Shown here: positions 12,060-22,239 of the stretch, one piece after another | Layout: each line of letters starts with the position of its first letter | How positions within the stretch are numbered: the first letter of the stretch is position 1 | Source of the DNA: Oxytricha trifallax | Lineage: Eukaryota > Ciliophora > Spirotrichea > Sporadotrichida > Oxytrichidae | Direction: 5' to 3' | DNA: 64,000 nucleotides | Assembly (NCBI GenBank): GCA_000711775.1 | Contig: ARYC01000416.1 | Coordinates: forward strand, 124,001 to 188,000 | Made by a program: the position numbers and the translations under genes | The notes under the pieces: model-generated | What the model saw: only the letters and a program-made list of their open reading frames with translations | Databases searched by the model: none | Told to the model about the DNA's origin: nothing

Positions 12060-13760
12060 TACAATTCATGATCAAGTCTCATTCATCAACTTACTCATCA
12101 ACTGAAATAAGCTTTTTAGTGCCTTTATCATGCAAATAAAATTTTACCCAATTTTAAGAAATTTTATTTTAATATCTCCCTAATTGTATTTCACGACTGT
12201 ATCTTGAATGCTAATGTTAGGATTTTGAATTTTTTAACTGTTAGCAGGTTGTTATTGAAGTTATGGCTTTATCATTGGTGTGATTGTTGCTATTGAATTG
12301 GAATAACTTATTCTATATTTTGCTTAAATTAATGCCTTTCTAGATTCATTACTCGAGTGTTAATTATTTTAATATTTTCATGAATTAGGTTCATGTTTCT
12401 AGTAATATCATCCTTGCCTTTCTCAATAGTATCATTAAAAGTGTCAACTACTCACATCATTTTTTATAGATATCCTCAATAATTTTTTCTAAGCCATTTA
12501 CTTTTTAATTTTATTGATTTGATATTACTTCTTACTTTTTTCAGCTTTTTAAATGACTGAAGTTGAATCCTATATTTTTTATGGAGCTCAATTATCTGGT
12601 CATTAATCCTTCTCACATTTCTAGCAAGAGACTCTTGGTAGCAACACCTAAAGTTGGGGCTGCTTTTTATGTCATCAACTAACGCTGAGAATGTCTAGTG
12701 AATCTCCTCTCTCCCATGAGCATCCAATTTTGATGTTTATTGAAAATAATCATCATTAAATGAAGATTCCAATTTAGTAACTTTACTAATAGATTCCTTA
12801 ATTTGGTCAGTTAATTCTTTAAAAAGTGGAGTTTATAATAAATCTGTCTTCTATTTTAACAGCCCTTCATTTACATCTTAACAGGCTTTCCAAGTTAGCT
12901 TGCCAAGCTTTTTTCAATAAGATCATTAATTTAATTTAGCTCAGGAAATGTTGTGTCGATCTGTATGTGAAAATTTAGATACTGTATATTTTAATTCAGA
13001 CTGCAGGGATTAAAACTCCATTCCGATATTATTGCTCTAATTTTCTTTCTTTAAAGGGGTTTAAGAATTTTGGCTATTATTAGAATTATTATCGTTGTTC
13101 AAATCCTTCATAAATTGCGTTGGTTTGTACTTCCATGATTGTATTGGGTTTCTTTTTATTTGTCGGAGTAGTGGTCTTGCTTTCAGCTTTTCTCGAATGA
13201 GTGTAGCAACGAGCCAATTTATATATATATATATATAGTATAGGTCAAAATTCTTTTTAAGCTATATTTTAACATCCTTGTAGCTTTAAATACCAAGCAT
13301 GCCTTATTTTTTTTTATGCCTCAATATTTTCTGCTTGGATTTTTTTGCTTCAGTTCCTTTATCTACTCTTTGTTGAAGAAGTCTGCTGTGTAACCAGAGT
13401 TCTCATCACATTCATCTTCAGACAAAGAAGTCTCAATAATTTAATTTTTTTACCTTTTGATGTTTTCCCCATAAATTTTATTGTATCACCTATTTGCATG
13501 GCATGCTTAAATAGTGTTTCATGCTGCTATATTTAACTTTTATTGAGAAGAAATTTATTTTTTTCTTCATTATTTTCAGCAACATTAATTAGAGTGATTA
13601 AATTGGCAACAAATCTATGATTGCTATTTTAAGTTTGTTGATTTAATAATTAATTAAGTAATAGATTAAAAAAACTAAAAACTCTAACAAACTCTGACAA
13701 TTTGTTTTATATAGCTTATACTAATATCATTATGTTATATAAATAAATTCAAATAATATT
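12060..13760 (-). mobile_element. TBE-like transposon, copy A: coiled-coil ORF
   Basis: The minus strand encodes a frameshifted, mostly coiled-coil protein. Its best-preserved block (about 12720-12580) reads REEIHQTFSALVDDIKSSP followed by QESLARNVRRINDQIIEL. The same block recurs at 43080-42980 in copy B (EEIQDAFKILVDDIKKG, QEQLAIR), in the same position relative to a second minus ORF and a plus-strand transposase. This shared order is why it is assigned to a transposon. Function is unknown; TBE elements of Oxytricha are known to encode accessory ORFs besides the transposase. The 3' end lies near the degenerate telomere-like repeat at 11983. Confidence 0.5.
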
Positions 13761-13849
13761 AAATCAAACTTTAACAAAGTATAACCAAGTCTTACATTAC
13801 TTTAGATCAGTAATTTTTAATTATTACTTTGCTTAAATACTAATCATAT

Positions 13850-14960
13850 TTATAAATGTATCGTTTAAAATATATTATTTAAAAAAGGCCTTTAGAGAGC
13901 AAGCTATTATTTTTAAATTATTAGCCAAAGAAGTCTATAAACTCATTTAATTTTTTGATTTGTGGAATACCAATATTTTTCAGAATATTTTTTGGAATTA
14001 TCACCAGTGAGTGGTGATTTTTCCCGTTTAGTCATAAACTGTAATAAAATTGTTTAAAAAGCTTGATATTACTAATATGAGAATTTAGCAGAAAATAGCA
14101 ATAACTTTAAAAAACATAAGCGTTAAAGCTCAAATCAATAAATTATTATTCTTTTGAATAGGTTATTAATTTAAAAGGTTGCATTCTTAATCAACGACTT
14201 CACCATTGTGGAGTTGTATCACTAGATGTTTATAATTTACGAGTTCATCAATTTAACCCCTTAGATCATTCATTTTATCCCTAACTCTTTGGTTTTATCC
14301 CATAAATTTATGCTTTGACTTAGACCCAATGTGTAGACCAGACTTCTATTCTTCCACTTCAACTTGCCTGGATTTTCTTATTGTGCTCTATTTTAATAAG
14401 TGGGCAGATCTTCCCTTGTTAACTAAAGTTGAGTTAAATTGTATATTGGACTTACCACTACAACTTATTCAATTGTTGAGGGCATCTAAGAATAAGGGCT
14501 TCATGTGTACAATGCTATTCTATAAATAATCAAGCCTACCCTTCTTTATTCCTTAGCTCTCTAAATCATCTAAATGATTCCTTCTGTGTCTAGAGCAAGG
14601 AGAATATCAGTGATCAATTTTTTATCTAAATGAAGCCAGTCCTTCTAGTCTGGAAAACATTTCAAAATTAAAGGCTTTTCTTTAGCATACTATAAGAAAT
14701 CATATGGTGTAAGTCCCTCAATATGGAGTATTGCAGACAGTATGACATCGCTCCTTTTCAAAAACTATAACAAAGTCTAACAAAATACAGTACCTCTTTT
14801 TACCGTGTAAAAATGCTTCGGAAAAAGTATATATTAGAGCAATTCAGCTTGGGCAAGTAAGCCCCACACTCCTAAATGAGGAAGTCATAAAGTACTTTTT
14901 TGAACCTATTTTCGATCTTACCTCACTCACATGAACTCCTTGCAGATTGTTATTCATACT
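13850..14960 (-). mobile_element. TBE-like transposon, copy A: second accessory ORF
   Basis: The upstream part reads IQECGAYLPKLNCSNIYFF (about 14883-14825). After a frame change it continues LKRSDVILSAILHIEGLTP, then DFLQYAKEKPL and DWLHLDKKLITDILLALD (about 14750-14590). Copy B at 44540-45330 has clearly homologous blocks (ECGAYLPKVKC, LKRSDVIVAAVLQIEGLTS, DFLEYAQTKPSLLNYLPD, WLHLDKKWIVDVLL), roughly 60% identical by eye. It is therefore a conserved transposon-borne protein, function unknown. Farther down, near 14030-13920, a block GKNHHSLVII may be a separate ORF or the end of this one. Frameshifts mark the copy as decayed. Confidence 0.55.
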
Positions 14961-15129
14961 GACTTATTAAATATTAATATTTTAATCATTTCTTAATATA
15001 ATTTATATTCTAGTAAAAAATAATTATTTGTTAGAGTTTTAGTTTAACTCATAGTTTGAATAAATATCACTATATAATGATTATTCTATAAAGTAATAAT
15101 AATAAATTGAACTTAAAAATTATCAAAAC

Positions 15130-16345
15130 AGACTATGGAGAAGATTAATTTACAAAAATCTAAATAATCAGATATTAGTGACTTTTTGCATCAAAGCAAT
15201 TGGAGATGATAATCATCAGATGAGGATGATGAGTTTCTTTTCAAGACCCGATGGATGATGATAATTCATAAGATGAATTGGTGCACTGAAAAACGACTTG
15301 CTTGATGACTCCTGGTCAATTTGAGATTAATAACTAAAAGTTGATTTCTCTAACAAAGTCTCACATTCAAAGATTAGAAACAAGAGTATTGCTAAATATC
15401 GAAAACAAAAATTTTAATTCCTAATTTATTGATTCTCGGAGATTTGTAAGTACTCTTAAGTGAGGAGTATATTAAAACTTCCCTATTGATAATCGAAAAA
15501 CTTTCCTAAAATAGGTTCATTAATAGCATTAGAAATATAATGAATAATAAGTGAAAATTACTTAGTAAAGTCCACTCATAAATTTGAATTAAGATGTCTT
15601 ATAGCATGAAGTTGTAAGTAAATAATAGTATTATTTTAAACTTCTTAATAATAGAGTTGTAAATATTCAAAGTAATAGTGTATATTCACACAATATAGCT
15701 CCTGCCATTTTAGGCTTATTAGGAATCTATACTATAATCATGAATGTACAACGAATTAATTAATAATGAGATTTAAAATCAATATTTCTAAAGTAAATTC
15801 AGTTATTGGTAGTAGAAGGGTCAAGACCATAGCAAGATATAAAAATAACCAACTTGAGAAAATATATTCAATAAAAATAATATAAAATTCTATTATTAAA
15901 ATTAAGAAAAGTTCACAAGAAATAATATCTGCCAAATAAATACATAATTATTTGCTCATTAAGTTAGATCTTAAAATTCCTTTATAAAAAATTTGAAAGA
16001 TTTTAAGAAATGAAATTGGATACACATACGAAAAAGTTTATCATATTGATAAAAGGTCTAACAATTTAGAATGTTTGAAACTAAGATAAATTGCAGCAAG
16101 CCATTATGCAAACTACATGAATTAAAATAAGTTAATTATCATATTGATGGAAGTGGCATATTAAGCTAAAGCTATTTGAGAAAAGCCTGGAGTATGAAGG
16201 GAACCAGATATTATAATGATTAATTAGATATTATGGAGTTAACATGATTGCAGCTGGATTTAGTGATGTTATTTGATTTTATATACATTGAGTATTGGGG
16301 GGAAAAATAATACTAAAAGAGTAAATAGTTTTTGAATTTGAAAGT
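15130..16345 (+). mobile_element. TBE-like transposase, copy A, 5' part (interrupted)
   Basis: The plus strand starts with an acidic serine-rich stretch near 15130-15300 and degenerate frames, and reaches the first catalytic aspartate of an IS630/Tc1-type transposase at about 16144 (HIDGSG), then SYLRKAWSMKGTRYYN. After a frame change it continues YGVNMIAAGFSDVI with TGA codons, and a G-NNTKRVNSFLNL-like end near 16340. Each block has its counterpart in copy B: NIDESSI, KKSWRFKGLKNY, CNAIAGITNKGQVFFQ, YNNSKTFYNFLLDL. The remaining catalytic residues are at 18885-19308, so the ORF is split by a 2.5-kb foreign segment. In-frame TGAs and shifts show it is inactive. Confidence 0.6.
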
Positions 16346-16562
16346 TGTTAAAATATAATTTAAATTTGAAATACTTAAAATTATTATTAATATTTGGTTG
16401 CTTTTCATTTAATACTCGAAGTACTAATATATATATATATATATTTAAGGGCTCCTATCACAAAACAGAAAGCAACCAAATCTCAAAGGTCAGTACTTAA
16501 ACAATTTAAAAACATTAATCAAACTTAAAAATTATTCCTAACTCTATCTCTAGCTATACTCC

Positions 16563-17099
16563 ATGCAAGACTCATACTCAAACGTAACCGATGACCACTA
16601 ACAATACCAAGCCTCGCCATCAGTGCAGCTGTCGCCCTCCGTGCTGCCCCCAGGGGTGGAGAGTGACCATCAGCAAGAGCCAACGATGAGCTGGTCAGTG
16701 CTGGCCCCCAAGATGACATGCTTGCTGGAGAACATCAGACTTCAAGACCACAACACGAAGAGCATCTTAGGCCTAATGTCGACACTATACGACCCTCACA
16801 CCATCTACTGCCACCGGGACCGCATCCAGCAGACCGTGGAGTGCCACCTGGCTAGGAGGCGACTGACATTCGCATTGAGGACGCCAAGCAAGAAGGGGAA
16901 GGAGGCCATTGGAAACTTTAAGATTAAGGAAGATGTCTAGTACTAATCACTTACTACATAGGACGCGCCCAAGGCAAGAGGTGGGGGCCCTATCTAGTAC
17001 ATGGTCAATAAGCAGCGCAAGCTATCCACGATTGGTCGACACCTGTTCAAAGCCGGCTTATAGCGATTCATCTCCAATTCAAGTACCAAGACTGCCTGA
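16563..17099 (+). CDS. Unrecognised protein, intact 178-codon frame, probably continuing in another frame
   Basis: An ATG at 16563 opens a frame of 178 codons to TGA at 17097-17099 with no internal TGA. Features are PSVLPPGVESDHQQEPTMSW, CLLENIRLQDHNTKSILGL, YCHRDRIQQTVECHLARRR and a basic KARGGGPIQYMVNKQRKL. A frame shifted by one base continues from about 17080 with KYQDCLIDAKSIWVIAVSPP and GSTVVLGYDYFRFSDQKLLE to about 17330, so the true product may be longer, through an unrecognised intron or an indel. GC content is far above the flanks. No family was recognised. It lies just upstream of calcineurin exons on the same strand, but nothing shows they are one gene. Confidence 0.5.
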
Positions 17100-17499
17100 T
17101 TGATGCAAAGAGTATTTGGGTCATAGCCGTTAGCCCGCCTATTGAGCTCTTTGATGTGGCTGGACCAGAAGGTTCAACTGTAGTTCTCGGTTACGACTAC
17201 TTCAGATTCTCAGACCAAAAACTGCTGGAGATGTGTTTTTAGACTTCATTTGTTGCTCTGACCCTGAGCAGGATGAGCAAGATCATAACTGTGATGGGTA
17301 ATATTAGCGAGTCCGATTTGTGCATTGGTGTAAGCTCCCTCTTGGTTATAAGCAAGTGTGTTTTAGATGACAGTTTTAACACTCAAAACAAATGCCTTAG
17401 CAATAACCTCAGAGTTCAATGTAATTGCATCATCAGAAACAATTGTAGCATCTTGAACGACATCATTTAAGATTCCAGTAACTGATGGCTGGAGGTAAT

Positions 17500-18063
17500 T
17501 CTAGACGTTAAGGCAGTAGAATGCCCCAAAATTCCCTGATCGCGCCCAAGGTATTCCTTATTGTACTTGCTTAATTCCACTTTTAAAGATTAGAGTCTAC
17601 CTAGTGACACCACATCGCGATCACAGGAAAACGACCAAGGCACTAGAGGAAACCTCCTTAGGCCCTGGAAGATGTGCTGCCCCTTAAGAGAACCAAGAAG
17701 CAGCTGGCAGAATACATCAAGCACCTCGGGGCCCAGATTTCTCGCATGGATATGCAGTGGCTCAGGAAGGGCTTCCTGGTGGCCCTGGTAGCTGCGCTGG
17801 ATCACCTCAGCATGCAGAATGTCTGATAGGCATTGGTGGTTTTGGGACTTTCAATCATATATGTCTAGGTACAGCATGTCAACCCCACTAAAGATGCTCA
17901 CTTATCTCGGCCCCTGAGACACTTGTCTAAGTCGGGAACCCCATCTCCGTAGATATAAACATGGAGAATCGAGTGGTGCCCCTGGCCGCCCACTATGCGA
18001 AGATTTTTCCGTGACTTCGTCTGCAAAACTGGTTCGTCAGAGATGCCTATGTAGAAAACCTGG
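17500..18063 (+). pseudogene. Unrecognised GC-rich exons with an in-frame TGA
   Basis: An intron at 17549-17591 (GTATTCC...GATTAG) is followed by coding-like sequence. One frame reads EDVLPLKRTKKQLAEYIKHL and GAQISRMDMQWLRKGF to about 17830. Another, at 17935-18063, reads GNPISVDINMENRVVPLAAH, then YAKIFP, a TGA and LRLQNWFVRDAYVENL up to a GTAAGT donor at 18064. The donor pairs with the acceptor of the calcineurin exon at 18132, but the protein upstream of it does not look like the calcineurin catalytic domain, which should end with the strand before the CnB-binding helix. The junction may therefore join unrelated segments. Confidence 0.4.
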
Positions 18064-18131
18064 GTAAGTACCCTACTCTATACATCAATTTATTATCTAT
18101 CCTTATTTATCCAATCACTTTAATCACACAG

Positions 18132-18643
18132 CGCACCCCTACATACTGCCGAATGTCATGGATGTACTTACCTGGTCAGTCCCCTTTGTTGCTGAGAAAG
18201 TAGTAGAGATGCTCTTCAATGCACTGAAGCAGGGATAAGACCTTCCTGATGAAGAGGAGCAAGTTGATCCTAAGAAATTAATAGAGCAAGACTCAACTCA
18301 CAGATCAAGCAGTAAGTGTTTTTATCCAAATCACAATGCTTAATTAGAGGCTGGCTTATTGAGAAGCAAGGAGCGTGCAATGAGCAAGATGATGAAGATG
18401 TTCAAGATCCTGAGGGAAGAAAATGAGAGTGCCATGTAACTGAAAGGAATCTGTCCTGATGGCAAAGTGCCTAAAGGTCTGTTACTTGAGAGAAAGAAAG
18501 CGATAGAAAATGAATTGACTGACAGATCGAAGGTATTCACGAATGCTAAAAAACTCGATTCACATAATGAGGGAATGCCCTTCTCCACGCAAGGATAAAC
18601 AGGATCATCTGGTAGCACCCTAGGCGGCAACTTGAATCAGTGA
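18132..18643 (+). CDS. Calcineurin A (protein phosphatase 2B catalytic subunit), C-terminal regulatory region
   Basis: Two exons, 18132-18311 and 18348-18643, are joined across a 36-base GT-AG intron. The first encodes [18 protein letters not shown] and [13 protein letters not shown], the calcineurin B-binding helix region. The second encodes [20 protein letters not shown], the calmodulin-binding region, then [17 protein letters not shown], which matches the conserved LKGL.P.G..P.G.L block of calcineurin A. The frame is intact to TGA at 18641-18643. Calcineurin is the Ca2+/calmodulin-activated Ser/Thr phosphatase. The metallophosphatase domain expected upstream was not found in this window, so this is only the 3' third. 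Its position inside a transposase ORF is unusual. Confidence 0.8.
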
Positions 18644-18884
18644 AAAGGTGAAGAAACTGTTCAAGGACATATTTGATTATTCACTCTACTAATGCTGCTC
18701 AATCATACTCTCCTTTATGTATTATTCCATCTGATGGGCAGCTCTAACTTTGTTTCTTAGCATGAGCCATCCAAATCTCACATTTATCAGAGAGTGTATT
18801 AGCGGTTTCTCTTGTACATAACTAGCTAGATATATATCTCAAAGTGTATTTATCAAATTAATCTTTCATCCAAATTTTCACATT

Positions 18885-19308
18885 ATTTTATAATATTTTT
18901 TTATTTCTTACTTTAGATCATTGATTACTTAGAATAAAAATCTCACGAATGGAGGATGAATGCTGTATTTATATTCGATAATACTACCTATCACAAGAGT
19001 GTCGTGAAATTTAAAAAAAATTAAGACTTTACACAATATCTGTATTGTATTTAGGCCCTTATCAATTCACAATGGCTCCTTTCGAGAAACTATTTGCGGT
19101 TATTAAAAATGAATAGGCTCCTATTACTTAATCGCCAAACAAAGAAGAATTTATAAAAACTCTCACAAAAAGTATGCAAAGCAAGGACTTTTCTTGGATG
19201 AAGAATTGCTATGATAGTTGTCATAAATATGCAAAAGATGAATACTGCAAAAGAAAATTTGAAATAGGACCCAGTCAAAGTATAAGCATCCTTCTCATTA
19301 TGAAATGA
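18885..19308 (+). mobile_element. TBE-like transposase, copy A, 3' part with D and E catalytic residues
   Basis: The frame resumes with FFYFLLQIIDYLEQKSHEW and NAVFIFDNTTYHKS (second catalytic D at about 18981). After a one-base change it continues LYLGPYQFTMAPFEKLFAV (catalytic E) and about 70 further codons to TGA at 19306-19308. The same landmarks in copy B are IFLLDNATYHRG and YLGPYHFEMAPVESFF. These motifs define the DDE transposases of the IS630/Tc1/mariner superfamily, to which TBE elements belong. It is separated from its N-terminal half by 16346-18884. Confidence 0.7.
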
Positions 19309-19512
19309 CATTAAATAAAGATCTAAACATCCCTAAATAAAAAAAGATAGAAAAAATGGGATTAAATTATATTAAATAAAAATTTAGCAGTAACTCTTAT
19401 AAAATATAAACAATTATAAAGCTTTGATTATGTTAAAATAACTATTTATTTTTTAAATTAGTAAAAGTCAAAATTTATTAATTAAATTAATTGTCAATAT
19501 AAATTTATAATA

Positions 19513-20785
19513 TCATTTACTTATCCCCTCTTTTTCATTGCCAATATGAACTTTATAAGGCTTATTGGGGTCTGATCTTGCGAATATTTTTAAGCTATAA
19601 TATCCAGGAAAATTTTTATCTGTAATATCCCGGAATATTTATGGTTTCTGGGAATGTTAAGCTTTTATAAGTTAAATTTCACTCGGAATTTAAGCTAATA
19701 CTTTTGAATCAATGCTACCTTTTACTCCAATAAGGCAATACTCCTAGAAAATTCTGGTGTGACGCTGTTGATTAAGTTTCTTTTTGGAGTTAGTTTAACC
19801 CATATCAGAGATTTTTTAATTGAATAGCCATTCTCTTTTAGGTGGTTTGCTCCTTCTTGCTTAGTGTTGTGAAGAGTCCAATAAAATATTATTCCTTACT
19901 TTTACATTAATGCAAGGGGAATCATTTTTAATCTATTATTTGGTAGATAAGAGTAGGGCAACCATTTCTGACCTTTCCATGGGTTGTCTTCAATAACTAT
20001 AGAGAACAGTGATACTGTTTATTTAAGCATGGTTTAATGTAAATTTTGCCAAAAATCGTCAATTTTAACATCTACGCATAATTTGATTGGTTTTGCTTGA
20101 GCTACTTTCTCTGCATAATAGTCTTGCCATTAACAGCAAATATAACCTCCTTTAACCCCATTAATAAATTCTGGAATTTTTAGCACTTTTAAGTTGGGGG
20201 TCTATATCATACTTCAAAATTCTCATTTTTTCAAAGTTGCATGACTCAAGTACTTTTGATTAAATTATAATTATTGAAAGTAATCTTAGTCTTATCCACA
20301 TGTCGACAGACCTCCATATGTTTATTATAGTGATCAGATTATTTGAAAAATTATTAGCATACTTAGCACTCAAGCCTCTATAAAAGTTCCTCAGCTCTTT
20401 GAATTTATGGAAAAGTTTGAATTAATTAGGTTGACTATAGTGATTTTATCTTGTCTTAAAAATTTTTGTATCCTTTTTAACAGAAACTGCAGATGTGATC
20501 TTTGCCTTTTCTCGGTCCTTGTGTTGCTAGCATCACCAGTTCTTTAAATACCCTCTGATATTTATTACTATTTGCTGAATCATTAAGGGAGTATTGTTTT
20601 TATAAATAGTTTAATTTGGCAACAGGACTTATACTAGACCATCATTTTCGAATATTCCAAACTTGAATATTTGATTGTGTGATAATAAAAGCAAAGTCTT
20701 CATAAATTTAATAATTTTACATGCTGAAATGTTACGACGGAATTCTATCACCAGTATGTGGTAATTTTTCCCCAATAATTGAAAA
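19513..20785 (-). CDS. MT-A70 family (N6-adenosine/adenine methyltransferase-like) protein
   Basis: The minus strand encodes the C-terminal methyltransferase fold. VIEDNPWKGQKW (about 19985) stands where the catalytic DPPW motif belongs. It is followed by GIIFYWTLHNT, LKENGYSIKKSLIWVKLTP and, after a frame change near 19730, EYCLIGVKGSIDSK, HSQKPQIF and PGYYSLKIFARS to TGA at 19513-19515. The order (W-x-x, WVK, E-x-x-L-x-G-x-KG, H-S-x-KP, lelFAR) is that of MT-A70 proteins such as METTL3/14 and ciliate MTA1/MTA9. The DPPW site is degenerate (DNPW), which would argue against catalysis or reflect decay. The N-terminal part (GKNYHILVI near 20770) needs another frame. It lies 205 bases behind the transposase, antisense to it. 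Confidence 0.65.
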
Positions 20786-20789
20786 TATA

Positions 20790-21425
20790 TATTTTAAAGA
20801 AAATTAACCATCTACCCTATATCACAAATGATGTGAAGAAGTTTAATAAAAGTATCAATATATTTATAAAATTTACCTAACAAACTAATGTCTCTAAGAT
20901 AGACAACAATATTTATATATTATTGGATAATCATTTTGCAACTACGAACACTACGAAAAGAGTATAGCCTATAATTAAAACCCCTGATACCCTCAATATA
21001 TTAATTAATCTCTTTCTATTTAATTGTAATACTCTTGCTATTTATTGCAATAATTAAATAATAGAAAAAATTCTTTTACATTACACTATATTTTACTAAC
21101 ATTTAAATTAATTATTATTAATATTCAGATGTCTGTTGTAATTAAACTGGCTATTACTCCTGTTGGTCTGGCATATTTGCACTAATACTTAACCCTTCAA
21201 TGTCTTCCAATAATGGTTAAATATTGATGTTTTTATATTATATAAAAGAAAATATACAAGAAAGTGGCGAATTTAATAAAATATAGATTATAAGGGAGCA
21301 TAGTGATAAAATATAAATATCCAGTTAATTTAGTATTGCACAGCAGATTAACTGTTTCTAATTTTTTTAAGAGAATTGAAAATAATTTGGTGCTATGAGT
21401 ATCCACTAAGTTCATCGACAATTGT
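20790..21425. other. AT-rich spacer, nothing recognised
   Basis: AT-rich DNA between the MT-A70-like gene and RPL9. It holds an AAAACCCCTGATACCC stretch near 20979 that faintly resembles the telomere repeat, and no supported gene. Confidence 0.35.
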
Positions 21426-21737
21426 TCATTGCTTGCTCTTCTCTGAAACGTAGATACCATCGAGGAACTTTTTGTTATCCTTGTCTCCGATTTTGTAGAC
21501 TTGGGAGATTTGAGCGCAGACGAGTGAGACATTCTGGCTGTCAATGCCCTCGAAGATGAGCTCATCCTTAAGGTCTGGGTTCATTCATACGGTGCAGTCT
21601 GGGAGCATGTCGACTTTCTTGGCTTGCTTTCCACCGAGGAAGTTATTGACCTCAACGGACTTGTCATCCTTGGGAATCACGACGTTGATGGGGAAATGAG
21701 CATGTACGAGTCTCATCCTATATCTGTAACCCTACAC
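21426..21737 (-). pseudogene. RPL9: Ribosomal protein uL6 (RPL9), C-terminal two thirds, one in-frame TGA
   Basis: Read from 21737 downward the frame gives VQGYRYRMRLVHAHFPINVV, then EVNNFLGGKQAKKVDM, KDELIFEGID and RKFLDGIYVSEK-like KKFLDGIYVSEKSKQ, ending in TGA at 21426-21428. This is the large-subunit protein L9/uL6, which binds 28S rRNA near the sarcin-ricin loop. A TGA at 21585-21587 interrupts the frame in the variable loop before KDEL, where Arg (CGA/AGA) or another residue would stand. The N-terminal third is absent or lies beyond a splice/MDS boundary at about 21738. It could be a decayed germline copy, or the TGA may be a sequence error or sense codon. Confidence 0.75.
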
Positions 21738-21762
21738 TCATCATTATTAATCTTCAAGTCCC

Positions 21763-21883
21763 CTCCTTGCTTTATCACCATTTCCCAATAATTAATTCTT
21801 TGTTACTGATTTAGCTTTGCTCATGCCTATCCCACCTTCTCCATTTTAGCACCATTCGATAGAGAATCAAAGACTGCAGTGAC
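21763..21883. repeat. Copy 1 of a ~120-bp spaced repeat module
   Basis: CTCCTTGCTTTATCACC at 21763-21779 and ACTGCAGTGAC at 21873-21883 recur at 50716-50732 and 50826-50836. The spacing is 110 bases both times, with weaker similarity between the two motifs. Each copy lies just beyond the upstream edge of a minus-strand GC-rich coding block. It could be a decayed mobile-element end or a conserved 5' region. Confidence 0.45.
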
Positions 21884-21899
21884 ACGTGGTCTCCTATAC

Positions 21900-22115
21900 A
21901 GACACCTACTCTGAGCATGGAGATATTAGCTGATCCAGAAGGTGATGATCTCTACTTGCAAGTACTATAGATTGATGGTACTGTTCTTGATAGCATTGCA
22001 ATGACTGGCACTATTCAAGATGATGAGCTTATTATCACTTTGTTGCTTTCATAGATTCTGGGTGGGAGTAAGTGGTTTACCTCTGATTTCTTGAGCTATT
22101 CCTCTCAATCTTAGT
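21900..22115 (+). CDS. Possible coding fragment, unrecognised (cadherin-like flavour)
   Basis: One plus-strand frame reads DPEGDDLYLQVLQIDGTVLD, then SIAMTGTIQDDELIITLLL and ends SYSSQSQ at a TGA near 22112. The pattern D-P-E-G-D then T-G-T recalls dystroglycan/cadherin-like repeats that are common in ciliate surface proteins, but the fragment is too short to be sure. It lies between two minus-strand genes and may be a small MDS. Confidence 0.25.
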
Positions 22116-22239
22116 GAAATCCTTTATAGGGAATACCACTAGATTCTAGATGGTTACTCTTCCAATGATGAAACTAGGATGTTATTTATCTTCTTACTTT
22201 AAATTATAACCAATTCTCTATAAATAAAGTTGACAGATG

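Larger units (their letters stand above)
16346..18884 (+). other. GC-richer gene segment inserted in transposase copy A
   Basis: The transposase homology stops near 16345 and resumes near 18885. Between them the base composition changes abruptly to GC-richer DNA with short GT-AG introns and coding frames unrelated to transposons, including the 3' end of a calcineurin A gene. Near the left edge the inverted motifs TTGGTTGCTTT (about 16393) and AAAGCAACCAA (about 16470) flank an (AT)n run. The segment may be a set of MDSs lying within a transposon, or a gene copy that inserted into it. No target duplication was identified. Confidence 0.5.

Noticed and set aside
13218-13238. (AT)n runs near 13220 and 16427 as promoters or origins
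   Set aside because: Simple AT repeats are expected by chance at this composition; no associated motif supports a function.
16525-16719. Open frame of 64 codons on the minus strand under the standard code
   Set aside because: It is the shadow of the 178-codon plus-strand frame, which has intact start-to-TGA structure and better composition.
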